This document shows, piece by piece, positions 23,641 to 36,036 of a stretch of 64,000 nt of DNA. The notes beneath the pieces were generated by a model, which worked only from the letters and a program-made list of their open reading frames with translations, was not told the origin of the DNA and ran no database searches. Both the position numbers and the translations under genes were made by a program. Every line of letters starts with the position of its first letter. Position 1 is the first letter of the stretch. The stretch comes from Cutaneotrichosporon cavernicola (taxonomy: Eukaryota > Basidiomycota > Tremellomycetes > Trichosporonales > Trichosporonaceae), in NCBI RefSeq assembly GCF_030864355.1, contig NC_083395.1, forward strand, positions 1,426,001 through 1,490,000. The letters are read 5' to 3'.

Positions 23641-24499
23641 CGCTGTTGATAAGATAGATCTGCATGTTGTACTGTTATTGGCAGTGAATGGGAGCATGGG
23701 AGAGCGGTGCCACCAAAAGATCTCTGTGAGGCATTGCTGTGCTTGGCTACTTGACAATACAAGTAGTAGTCGCTTCAGCCGAGAGTGTGAGTCACGATCG
23801 CGGAATCAAATATTGGTTGGGCGCTTGGGGCCTGGGCATTGCTGGGTGGCAAATGATTGGTGGCAAACTCGTTCCCTGGTTAGTTGGATACGTTGGGTGG
23901 CAAACTCTTGAAATTGGTCCCGCTTCCCCGCCTCTTTGTCGTTTCGCCGCCCAACTGAGAGCTTGGAAGAATCCCCCCCCCCCCAACCCTCAGCACCAGA
24001 GGACATTGTAAGTAACAACTAGCAGCTCCATCACCCATTCTCTGTCTCTCCTCTCAATACTTCGATTCTTGTAGACATTCACTGCTTCCTTCTTCACTCT
24101 TACTCCCTTCATCCATCACTCATCACCTACTTTTATACTTCTTACACTCCCCATCCTCTTAAACCCCCTCCATCACCCTCACGTGTCACGCCCCCGCTCA
24201 GAAGTCATTACTCTTGCTTCCCAACCCATCCCATCCCCTATCTGCCCCACAACCTATTCCCACAGGTCCGCAGGTGCGCTCCATCCACTTCAAAGGCAAG
24301 TATCAAGATCTCGATGGTGCTTCAGCCTCCATCTCTCATCCCTGTCGCTTACCCAATGTTCTCAGATCACTGGCCAGGTTCGTTCTACAATACTGGTTGG
24401 CAGACGGTTTGTCCTCGTCTCCTCTCCCCGGACGCCGTCCCTGTCCCCTATCTCCTCGTCTCAGGCCGACTAGCTCGACCACCGTCACCCACTCCCACG
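23641..24499. promoter_or_regulatory. Upstream region and leader of the C2H2 gene
   Basis: No separate gene is supported. A poly-C run lies near 23970-23982, and the pyrimidine-rich 24030-24300 looks like a transcribed leader. An in-frame ATG at 24314 could add 62 residues to the downstream protein. Confidence 0.4.
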
Positions 24500-26403
24500 A
24501 TGAGTAGCGAAGACGAACTCGTCCAGCGAACCACCATGCCCGCCCACCAGCAGCTGCCCTTGGCGCCTCCTCCGCTCGTGATCTCGGCCAACCTGTGTTC
24601 ATCACCTGCCAACACGCCTGCGCCGCCCAGCAAGGAGTCTTCCGTGGGGTTGGACGCAGCCGGCGCTCCGTCTACGGAGATCCGCACCGCCATCCTCAAC
24701 ACGCAGAAGATTGCGGACGAGCCGAAGTCTGTGGAACCTCCGTCGTCGATGTTCGCGACTCCCGCCCCGCCCACCTCGAATGGATCACACAAACCTCTTC
24801 GTCCCAGCCGTTGGACCAAGGCGCGGTCGACCTCGACCGAATCGTTCGTTTCAAGCATGGGCATAGAGGCCACCCTCGGCTCGCAATACAACCAGGAGGG
24901 CTTCCCCAACTATCCTGTGTCGTCCGAGGACGAGGACAGTGATGTGCGTATTGTGGCCGACGGCGAGGCTATAGCCAAGCAGCTCGCTCAAACGGACGAG
25001 GCCGTGCGCCAGATCAACGGCACAACTACCGTCGTCCAGCGAAGCTTTGGCAACATGATGCCTTCTGCGCCTTCCTCCAACCAGTACGAGCTCCCGCGTG
25101 CGGCAGCTGCATTCGTCCGACGCCCGGCGCCCGGCAAATTGCGAGGCGAGCGTGGTGATCTCAAGACTGGCGGGTCGTTCGTATCCTCTGGCTCGTCGAC
25201 CTCGTCAGAGGAGTCTGATTTCCTTCCTGGGATTTCGTGGGTCAACTCGGTGTCACAGCCAGTCCCGTCCAACACCTACAACTACCAATTCTACTACACC
25301 AAGCCGGGCGGCCCGTCTAACCCCAACATGCCGCCGCCACCGACTATAGGCAATCGTAAACCCGGCTCGCCCCAACGAGGCAGTCTCAATCAGCCGCCAT
25401 CGAGCGGTCTCGTAACTCCCAATGCGGAACAGATTACGCTTCCGAATACGCACTCAGCGGACACGGCCACAGAAGGTCCAGGGGACAATGATGAGGATGA
25501 CGAAACAGTAGGTCCTCGCGAGGGGTCACCGTCGTCGTCCTCTCCGAGTGCTCTGGACCTATTGGCCATGACGGCAGTTGACCAACACAAGAACCAGAGG
25601 AACAGATCGTATAACACCTATCTCAAGCGTCAGCAGGGTGCTGAAGCTGTTGCGCAATGGCGCCAGCACGCCATCCCGCCTATTTACGACAATCCACCTG
25701 GGTTTGACGGCACTCCTCCGGAAGGCCATGCTCAGCACGAGGGTTCAGGCGAGCGGCCGAAGAAGCGACGACGAAGCACGAAGAACCTCGAGGCTCCTGA
25801 CCCGAGCCTTCGGAACTCACCCAGCGATCCGAGCGAGGACTCGGACATTGAGTTACACGGCAGTGCGTCCGACAGCGAGTACAATGTGGGCAAGAAGCGC
25901 AATCGCCGTAACTCAGCCAAGGACAAGGGCTCGCGTGTGCGCGCAACGTTGCCGATGCCGCCAGCTCAGGCGTCACCGTCTTCAAGCAAGGGCTCTCCAG
26001 CGCCTACGGCGAAGAAGTCGCAGCCCAAGCCTAGACGGCCAAGTGGTGCATCTGATGGCAAGCCGGCGATCCAACCGGGCGGCGTGCAATGCGAATACGT
26101 CAACCCACTCCCACCCTACCAACGGTGCCCCGACGTTTTTACTCGCAAATACGACATTCCGCGGCACATGGCGCGTCATGCGCGAAGAGAAGGTGTCCTC
26201 GTCTCGGAAGGCAAGCTGCCTGAAGAGAAGGCTATGCTCTGGAAGACGATCCGAGATAAGCCGCAGATTCGGTGCAAGGTGTGCTTGGAGTACTTTACAA
26301 GGTGAGTTGCCACTGTTCTGAGATTCCGTGGAGAGGGCCAAAGCTGACATTCCACAGGCAGGACGCATTGAAACGCCACCAGAACAAGCAGCATCACCAT
26401 TAA
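24500..26403 (+). CDS. C2H2 zinc-finger protein, putative transcription factor, 2 exons
   Basis: Exons are 24500-26301 and 26358-26403, giving 615 aa from MSSEDELVQ. An in-frame upstream ATG at 24314 would give 677 aa; I prefer 24500 because its context (CACGATGAG) is good and the acidic start resembles a true N-terminus. Two fingers lie at the C-terminus. The first is irregular, CEYVN...RCPDVFTRKYDIPRHMARH. The second, IRCKVCLEYFTR-QDALKRHQNKQH, is completed only by the tiny last exon after a 56-nt intron (CTGACATTCCACAG). This supports the splice and fits DNA binding. The rest is Ser/Pro-rich with an acidic stretch (DNDEDDE) and a basic cluster (KKRRR) near residue 420. Targets are unknown. 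Confidence 0.82.
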
Positions 26404-26695
26404 TCACGACGAGCACGAGTGGTCAAAGAGTTGAAGAGGCAATGTACAGCATAGGATTCGGGTTATGTACAGGTTTCGTTGTCATCTATGCGGCTATCCA
26501 ATTTTTGCATGAAGCTAGGCCCAACTTGGCTTGGGACTAAAGCGCCACACTCGGCAAATTCCGAACGTCCGGCAGAGTGCGTCATGTTGACACATCCAGA
26601 CGACTCACCCTGTATACACCCCACGCGGCGAGCCACCCACATGTGGGTGACACTTTGGCACAACAGTCACTCTCATCATCAACACAACACTAACC

Positions 26696-29320
26696 ATGTC
26701 CACAATGGATCTCGACAGAGATTACGGTACGTACACATCCACATCCATTCATGTTACATGGTTGTAGCTGACATCAGAAACTCGTGATCGCCGGGATGAT
26801 CGTGACGACGAGCGCGACTACCGCGACGAGCGCGACCATGATGACGACAGGGATCATGGGCGTGACCGTGACCGTAGTCGGAGTCGTGAGCGCGAACGCC
26901 GCGACAGTCACCGCGACCGCGACAGGGACGACGACGTGGAGCGCGACGACCGTCGCCGTGAACGCGTGAGTGACTGCCCGGCGCTGTGGCGACAAGTCAG
27001 GCCACACCTTCCCTCTGCATCTCCATTGTTCCTCGTTTTGTTACTCGGACGTGTAAGCCGCGATCTGTGCAGTACGGTCACCACTTCCCCTCTGGCCACT
27101 ACGCCCAACGAGCGGTCACCCTTCCGCGCTCACTCGCATCCACTTGTGTCGCTCACACCAGCGCCGCTCACGCTCTCGGTCCCGCTCACCCCGACGCCGC
27201 TCGCGTTCCGGCTCTCGCTCTCATGACCGCGAACGCGACCACGACCGTGATCGCGATCGCAAGCGCTCACGCCGCGAGTCCCACTCTAACCGCGATGACG
27301 ACCTCTACCGGCCCACCGAGTCGCGCTCTCGCTCGCGGGAGCGCGATCGTGACCGTCCGCGAGAGCGGCGGAGGGGAGAGCGCGGCGGCGAGCGCAACCG
27401 TGATCGTCCTCCGCGTCGGTGGGGATCGACATCTGGACCGCAACCTGTGCTCCGCAGCGAGGGTGGGCCGATGAACGCCCCGGTTGGTGTTGCTGAGGCG
27501 CACACCCGAGTCAGCCGACGCGAGAACCGGTTATACGTCGGCAACCTCAAGTACGAAGTCACTTTCAAGGACCTCGAGCGGTTTATGGGCCAAGGTACGT
27601 AACAGGTTGTGTTGGGACTAGCAGGGATGGGCAAGCGCGCAAGCGACTGCCAAACCAGAGCTGGAGACGGCACAAGCCAATTCCCAAGTCGAAACTGCGG
27701 GTCATTGCCCAAACCGCAAAACAGCTTCCAGGTCCGAGTCCGAGTCCGAGGGTTCGAATCCCACAAAGTCGCGATCGTGGAACACGGCCACCGGGCTGGA
27801 GGCGAGCTGGGGGCATGTGTTGGATCAGGCGGCGGGTTCGAGACCCGAGAAGGGTGGGGAAACCAATGGGCTGGGAGTAGGGCAACAAAAAGGCGGCACT
27901 TGGACTGGAGAAGGACTGGACTGGACTGGGGCTGGGACTGGGACTGGGACTGGGACTGGCAGTTGGATTGGATGGCATCGAGATTGCTCTGGGCGGTCAG
28001 GGACCCCTGCGATTTGCAGCGATGTGACTGGAACCACTACTATCCCTCATACACATGAATGATCAGCATCATTGACTCTTTCAGCTGGCGGCGAAGTCGT
28101 GTTCTCTGAGATCCTCGTCACGCCGCAGGGCAACTCGAAGGGTTGCGGGTAGGTGCGGTGGTGCAAGATTGCCACGCAGAGGGATCCAGCTGACAGTGAG
28201 CGTTGTCGAGTTTGCTACACGCGATCAGGCGCGTGTTGCCATTGACGAGATTGGCGAGAAGATGTTCATGGGCCGTCCTGTGTTCTTACGCCCGGTGAGT
28301 TGTGGTGTCTCTTTGGCCACTGACACGCAGGACCGTGAGCCGAACGCACGGTTCGGAGCGGCTCCGATCCCCGGACGCATCGGCATGGCTCTCGGCGAAG
28401 CGGCGTCCTTTGGTGGCCAACCAACTAATCGTAACGTGTTCGTCAACAACATCCCATTCGGCGCGTCATGGCAGGACCTCAAGGACCTGATGCGTCAGGC
28501 TGGCGAGGTGATCCGCGCGGATGTGGCGATGACGCCTGACGGGCGACCGAAGGGGAACGGTACCGTCGTCTTCGTTGACGCACAGGGAGCGGCGAACGCA
28601 ATTCGTACGTCCAGCAGTGTGTAGGCTGACAGCAGGCCAGCTCCACGGGTTCGACTGGAACGGCAGCGTGATTGAGGTGCGCGAGGACCGCTTCGCGGCG
28701 ATGCCTGGCCGCGCGCCGATTCGCGGTGGGCCACCGATACGGGGCGGTATGCGTGGTATGCCGCGGGGCGGCTTTGGGCGGGGCGGTTTCGGGGGAGGCT
28801 TCGGGGGAGGGGCAGGCTTTGGCGGCGGCGGGTTCGGACAAGGCTTCAGCGGTGGGTTCCAGCAGGGCCCGCCGGCGCAGGGCTTTGGCGGCGCCGTACC
28901 ACCTCCCGCGGCTCCTGCGACGAATGGGTCGTATCCTACACAGGTGCAGAGGGAGGTGATGGAGCAGCCGGCCGTCGCCGAACCCAGCCCGCAGATCTGG
29001 GTAGGCAATGTGAGTTCCTTGCTAAACAGAGGCAGGCAAGCTGACCCCAGCTCATTCGCGAGACAGCGCATCTGGACCTCGTGGAGTTATTCGCCACGGT
29101 CGCGCCAGTCGTTCTCGCTGAAATTCTACTTGAGGGCGGCGAGAGCCGCGGTGAGGGCATCGTGCAGTTCCAGAGCGCAGCCGATGCGGCCGAGTCTATT
29201 ACGAGATTCAACGGATATGCGTATGGCGGCGTCAACCTCGACGTGCAGTACAACCCGCGCTGGCACGAGTTTGGACCTGATGCAGCGCGCGGGGATGAGG
29301 CGCGCGGTGCCGAGGAGTAG
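26696..29320 (+). CDS. SR-like RNA-binding protein with three RRMs (Gbp2/Hrb1 type), 8 exons
   Basis: Exons are 26696-26726, 26778-26965, 27162-27594, 28085-28148, 28201-28294, 28331-28604, 28636-29009 and 29051-29320, giving about 575 aa. Proteins of this type bind nascent mRNA and accompany it through export surveillance. The N-terminal ~190 residues are Arg/Asp- and Arg/Ser-rich. RRM1 has RLYVGNL and, across the intron, SKGCGVVEF. RRM2 has NVFVNNIPF and KGNGTVVFV. A Gly/Arg-rich linker with GGF repeats follows, then RRM3 with QIWVGNL and RGEGIVQF. The RNP1 of RRM1 is intact only if exon 5 begins after CTGACAGTGAG at 28201, so the spliceosome must skip the first AG. The 490-nt intron after exon 3 is the longest supported one in the window. 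Assignment to Gbp2/Hrb1 rests on domain order. Confidence 0.86.
27595..28084 (+). other. 490-nt intron of the SR-like gene with B-box-like sites and GGGACT repeats
   Basis: The intron runs from GTACGT to TTGACTCTTTCAG. It contains GGTTCGAATCC (27751-27761) and GGTTCGAGACC (27835-27845), both fitting the Pol III B box, three GAGTCC-type repeats before the first, and a GGGACT/GGACT run at about 27912-27960. No cloverleaf could be completed around either B box. Confidence 0.6.
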
Positions 29321-29485
29321 TCTGTAGCTAGACCATGTATATGCTAGGGTGAGGACGTCGCGAGGGACAGCTGCTATCCTGGCTCGGAAGGTTATTGTTG
29401 AGAGCAATTGAAAAACCTTCCGACCGGTGATCAGTTGTTAGTTGACAACTGACTACTTACCACCGCATCGTTGCTTTGGGGCATC

Positions 29486-31583
29486 ATGTCCCCCGAGCGC
29501 GAGAAGAAGAGCGCGAGCTGCGACCGCTGCCGGAGCCGGAAGGGTGAGTGTGTACACCCCAGCTGTCTCAGGCTGAGCTCTGTTCTCGGGGGGTTTCTCT
29601 CAGGTGCTGACCGCAGTCAAATGCCAGCTCCTCAACGACGACGAGCTTGAGCAGGATCATGTGCGGGGTGTCGGCGAGAGGTGTCGAGGATGCTTCGTAG
29701 CTGGGATGGAGTGTACACACCATTACGTGCACAAAAAGCCTGGTCGGCCACTTGGGTGAGAGCGACCTTTTTCCCAACCTTCCTGCCGATGTCTGTGCGA
29801 CATGAGCGCTGCGATTCAACGGGTTGAATGTTGCAGCTGAATCAGTCCGGGCCCCTTGAATAGCAGCTGCTCGCATCTTACTTGAGCTGACAGCAGGAGT
29901 GGTCGGCGACGCACACCCGCACCCGCACCAACGGACTCTGCAGGCGTCCCGCTCGGACTCGATCTTGGTAGAGGACCAGCGTCAGGGAGTATCTTCGGGA
30001 GCGCTCGGACTGCCCTGTACCCCTACTCCATTGAGGCGCCGCTTGAGGTCCGACTCTCTGAGTTGGCTGAGGTTGCCGCCGCGGAGCTCTTCCCGCCCGT
30101 TACAGCCGCCCTACCAGCTCCCACGGGCGCCGCCCTCGTCTCTTCAGTCCACGCCTTCTCTGGCCACACCACTCCCCTCCACTCGACTCACACCACACCA
30201 GCTCCACCGGACCTCACACCAGCCCCACAAGAACCCCTATCCCTGCCGTTGGGTCCGACTCCCGATGCTGACCCGGACGGACACAGCCTCGACGCCGTGC
30301 TCCCCTGGCCGGATGCATGCCACTTCCTCGCCCTCTTTCTCCGGGACCAGCACTGCGTCGTGCCCGTCGTCCACAAGCCGAGCTTTGCGCTTGACCTCCT
30401 CAACCGGCGTGACCGCACTGATGAGGCGTTCCGCGGCCTCCTCTGCTCTATGGTGGCATTCACGATCTGTCAGTGTCCCATCTCCGTCATGACAGGCGCA
30501 TACGAGCGCGGGCGCTTAGTCGAAATCCTGTACCGGTGCATCAAGGCCACCGACGCTGTGCGGTACAGACAACGTCTGTTACCGAGCCTGGAACTGCTCG
30601 CCTCGACCCTGCTCGACTGGATCACGGCGCAGGCGGTTGGGCGGCCCGTCGCCGACCTCATCGTCGCTGAAGCCACGCGCCTCGCCCACGCGCTCAACCT
30701 CAACGAGACGCAGCCGCTCAACGCCGACCCAATTGAGATGCAGATCAGGAGGAGACTATACTGGATCATGTACGCCAAAGACAAGACTGACGCGCTTTCG
30801 GGCCGCCCAATCATCCTTCACGACTTTGAAGGCGTGCCGCCCCACCCGCTCCTCGTGGACGACGAGTACCTCACATCAGCAGGGCATCTGCCTCAACCAG
30901 ACGGCCGACCGAGCATCATGGTCGGCTTCGTCTCCATCCTCCGAATCTTCCAGGTCGTCTCTGGGTGTGTTGCCCGCCACAGGGCATTTGCAAACAGGCC
31001 ACGCAACGACGCGCGGGCCGAGGACGAGGACGACATGGGTGAGTTCGACGAAGCTGCCTCGGTCCGTTGGATCGCTGGTGCACAAGCGCGTCTACGGAGT
31101 ATACTCTCGGCTCTCCCACCCGCCCTCTGTATGGACTTGCAAGTGAGCTGTGCGGCCGAACGCGCCGACCCATGCAACTTCAGCCTCTTCCAGATCCAGC
31201 AAGCCAATATCAGCATCACTGCGTTATGTGCGGAATTTGCGCTGCTCGACTTCCGCGCCTGTCTCCGGCCGGACGAGGATACGCGCTCGGAGCGCGAGGA
31301 GATGGCTCGCAAAGCTTATGCCACCCTCTCTGGTGTGCCTTTAGAGTTTCTTGCCTCCAACGGGGAGAGTATGGTACGTTATTGGTGAGGACAGGCTGAC
31401 AGACAGCGCGGAAAGGTTCTCAGGATTATCCTGGCGTTGTTGCATACGGCTGCCGAGCCAGTCAACTTTAGCCAGAATGTTTGGGACTGGTGGAACATAT
31501 ACTCGCGCGTACAGTTCCTCCAGGTCGTGCCCGACGAGGCGACGGTGTTGCTCGAGGGACAGGTGACCAGTGGGCATGTATGA
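29486..31583 (+). CDS. Zn2Cys6 transcription factor with fungal-specific regulatory domain, 4 exons
   Basis: Exons are 29486-29543, 29617-29755, 29897-31373 and 31407-31583, giving 616 aa. The N-terminal binuclear zinc cluster is assembled across intron 1: CDRCRSRK-VKCQLL..., then RCRGCFVAGMEC, followed by the basic linker HKKPGRPLGSGRRR. The spacing between the third and fourth cysteines is long because of an acidic insert (NDDELEQDH). The central ~400 residues match the fungal-specific transcription factor domain (PSFALDLLNRRDRTDEAFRGLLCSM; RRRLYWIMYAKDKTDALSGRP). The last exon, after a 33-nt intron, gives the closing helix NVWDWWNIYSRVQFLQVVPDEA. Regulated genes are unknown. Intron 2 (141 nt) carries a palindromic element also found in the next gene. 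Confidence 0.88.
29813..29870. repeat. Palindromic intronic element, copy A
   Basis: The element lies in intron 2 of the Zn2Cys6 gene. It contains the hairpin ATTCAAC-GG-GTTGAAT, then GTTGCAGCTG, then TTGAATAGCAGCTGC. It shares 15 identical bases (TGAATGTTGCAGCTG, 29825-29839) and the same arrangement with copy B at 32696-32752. Confidence 0.65.
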
Positions 31584-32035
31584 CAGCTAGTTGTACTGTA
31601 GTGGCGATGCATGGACGTATGCAGCAACGCTGAGGTGCAGCCAATTTTTTGCCTGATGACTTGGCCACGCTGAGAATCGAACACGCGCCAAGCAGTGCCA
31701 TACAGAATTCCGAGGTATGTCATTGGCCCTGGGCCTTGTCCTCATCATCGCCGTCCTCCCCGTTGCCGATGAGCATGCATGCGTCCGTGACCTCGAGCCG
31801 ATACCCAGTCATTATAATGTATATCTACACGCATTCCACTACAGTCTAGAGGTAAACTGAACAACATACTGGTAATTGACTGTTTGAGGTGCACTCCCCT
31901 GCCGCGGATTGGCCAGCCCTCCGCCACACTCGGAACGCCCCCATTCGCCGGCCACTCCTCCCCACCCACTGTCAATCCATCTCCACCCCTACCACTCGCC
32001 GTCCCGCCGTTGTCAACCCCGGAGCTCGCCAAGCC
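31584..32035. promoter_or_regulatory. Intergenic region upstream of the complex I gene
   Basis: The two flanking genes are in tandem on the plus strand. No coding or named regulatory element is recognised in these 452 bp. Confidence 0.4.
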
Positions 32036-33365
<1,330 letters not shown>

Positions 33366-33500
33366 AGAGATAGAAAAGGTCGTAATCCAATGCATTGGCA
33401 GTTTAGAAGCAGCAGGCCAATCGAGGGCCATAGATGATGCACTCGTGCAGAGCACTCTAGCATGACATGATGGGGTTAAGAATGTCTGATTAATGCGGAT

Positions 33501-34895
33501 CTAGAAGTCTTTCCACTCGTCGTCCCACTGGTCCTTCTTGGCCGCCTTGGACGCAGGTGGCTTGGGCACGGTCGACGGGCCCGAGAGCGGCGCATTGGTG
33601 GTCTTGCTGCTCTCGGGTTCGTCCCACGCGTCAAAAAAGTCGTCCTCGTCCTTTTGCGAATGCGTTGGCACCTGCCCGTACCCCTGATCGCGCGCGCTCC
33701 CCTTGCCGAGCCCCATACGCCCGAGGCGTTCGTTGATATCCACGCCGGCCTGGTTACGCGCGACGTCGTTGACCTGGTCCCATCCGTCGGCCGCCCGGGT
33801 ACCGGCCCAGTTGGCTGCTGAGCGCGCCTGCGTCCCTGCCTGGTTAAAGTAGCGCTTGACGTCGTCGCTCGCGCCCTGGTCGTACATTTCCTGTGCGCGG
33901 CTCATGCCAGGCTTGACGACGCTCTCATTGATCTCGCGACTCGCAGTTACCACAGCAGAGCTAAACAGGCCCCATCCCTTGGTGAGCGCGCCCATGGGGT
34001 TACGCTGGAACTCGTCGAGTGTCGGAGCAGCGCGACTGCTCAACCCATAGCTAGGGTGCTGTGCCGACGCATCCGGCTCGGGCGTGTTCCCGAACCCGCC
34101 ATACTTGCCGCCCTGGGAAGGAGGGAGATGATCGGGCCTCGAGGCGTTGGTCGCCCCCATTCGCTCGAAATACGCCTCGTTCCCATTTGGCGCATCATTA
34201 TAAGGCGAAGCGGTGCGGGAGGGAACACCACTCCCCACGCCGCTCCCCACACCACTTGCGCGCGCCTTCCGAGTCGCCTGGGCCGATGCGGTCCTCGAGG
34301 GTGCCGCTGGCGCCGGAGACGGACTCCACTCGCGGCCCTCGCACGTCGCAGCCAACTTGTCACGATACTGGGTCGCCGCCCACGAGTTGTACTTTTCGCT
34401 CATGCCCATGCCCTTGGTGTATCCCCCGTCGGCGCCGTACGAGTCCATGAACTCATTAAAGGCGGCGTTACCGCCGTTCTAACGTCAGCACGAACAAGAT
34501 AGGGCGTAGACGTAAGCGTACCCTCATCTTCTTGAGCTGCTCTTCCGACCACTTGTCCATCGTGATTGAGCGGACGAAGGAGATGTGTACGCCGAAACCT
34601 GGGATCAGCTTGCATGTGTGATTTAGCTTACCGCGGTGAACGCCAGAACATTCGAGGCAGATGAAGGTGCCGTACGAAACCGAGGCCCATTGCGGAGAGG
34701 GCGAGTTGCAGTCGACACAAACTGGGGTTAGCGATTTGTTTGTGGGTGATCAGGTAGGTTAGCGTCATGTCTGGACGTCGCGACCGACGGTTTGATCTGC
34801 ACCGTTGGCGGGTCAGTGGTCGCGATTCACTCACGCTTGTTAGCTCCAGTACTCATGAGCTGGAGTAGCTCCTTTTTCTGATAGATTTCGGCCAT
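33501..34895 (-). CDS. GCS1: ArfGAP, Gcs1 type, 4 exons
   Basis: Exons are 34895-34835, 34721-34632, 34598-34522 and 34478-33501, giving 401 aa. It stimulates GTP hydrolysis on Arf1-type GTPases in Golgi-ER and post-Golgi vesicle traffic. The zinc finger CVDCNSPSPQW...FICLEC has the CX2CX16CX2C spacing. The arginine finger lies in SGVHRGFGVHISFVRS, joined across intron 2. IT-MDKWSEEQLKKM and NGGNAAFNEF follow, as in the family. The C-terminal half is low complexity with short lipid-packing-like segments (GWGLFSSAV) and ends KKDQWDDEWKDF, a tryptophan/acidic tail typical of Gcs1/ArfGAP1. Introns are 113, 33 and 43 nt, ending CTAACCCCAG, CTGATCCCAG and CTGACGTTAG. The gene converges on the complex I gene, with 135 bp between stops. 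Confidence 0.94.
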
Positions 34896-36036
34896 GTTGG
34901 ATATGGAGTGGCTGCGTGGTTTGAACGAGTTGAGTTATCGGGATATCGAAAAGGGGAAATCTGAATCGCGCTGGAGCCGAACTGGACAGTGGACGTTGAA
35001 ACATGGAGGGCGGTGACGTGCGGGGTGGTAACGGGAGTAAATGACTCACGTGCAATTTCAAGATTTGGATGACCGGAGAACCCGGAGAAGCCACGGATCA
35101 CCATGAGTCACTGGCCGGGTGGGGGCCGGGTGGGGGGTGGGGGAGGAGAGAGTAACTCGGGAGTGAAAAGACGGGGAACCTGGTACCTTTTTTGTCTCTT
35201 GATCCTTTTGATTTACCAGACTATAACCAAGCCATATCGCCATATCAAGCCTAGACTTATTGTAATTGCCCTCCAAGTACCCTTTAAATGCGAGACAAGA
35301 GGTTCATTACCTGAATGATATCCCATACCCCCCTCAACCCTGGATGAGCCCTAAGCCGATATTATACCCTTCCTTTGTTCCTGAGTGACATTCATTATAA
35401 ACAATTCCTTAATACCTTTGCTTTAAAGTTGCTATTTAGCACCCAGTGCCTAATGAGTTGATTCCCAGCCATGATTGCGATTACTAGCCCCCGACAACCA
35501 TCCCTTAGACTCTTACCCCTCTCTCTTCCCCCTTTCATATCACTCTCACTCCATCATTCTAAGGACAAGGTACAGTATTACAAGCCAAGCCAAGCCAAGC
35601 CGATGTCTGAGGCAGTGACCCAACTGGGTTAGTTGTCAGCCATCAGCCATCAGCCACAAAACCACGTACTGTAGTGCCAAATGCCAATGGTCAAAGATGA
35701 CTGGCCTGAAATGAATAAGCTCTCTCTCCCTCTCTCCTATCAACATCTACAGTATATCATTCTCTACGACTCTCTCTGTCTCTATACCCTCAAGTACATC
35801 ACTAAAGCCCATTCGACTGTGGCTTGCCACACTCACTCTCCAACAAACTCCCCTTCCTTAGCCCCTCTCTCCCTTCCTCCCCTTCCTCCCTTCCTCCCTT
35901 CCTCCCCTTCCTCCCTTCCTCCCTTCCTCCCCTTCCTCCCTTCATCCCATCCCCCACACTATTCTCTATTCTTCTTCACTACAACTACACCCTCCTTTCA
36001 CCATCTCACTCTTCATTATACCCTACCCACCACGCC
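34896..36036. promoter_or_regulatory. Divergent promoter region GCS1 / Zn2Cys6 factor
   Basis: This is 1.1 kb of AT-richer DNA (about 35200-35520) with CT-rich leader sequence near the downstream start. AAGCC is repeated four times near 35582-35601 and CATCAGC three times near 35639-35655. No gene was recognised. Confidence 0.45.
35871..35943. repeat. CCTTCCTCC polypyrimidine minisatellite
   Basis: About 70 bases of CCTTCCTCC-type repeat lie 95 bp before the start codon of the Zn2Cys6 gene at 36037, probably in its 5' leader. The strand asymmetry (all pyrimidine) could form triplex DNA or bind a pyrimidine-tract protein. Confidence 0.85.

Noticed and set aside
27751..27845. tRNA genes at the two B-box-like sequences
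   Set aside because: No matching acceptor stem, D arm or anticodon arm could be drawn on either strand; they are kept only as an observation.
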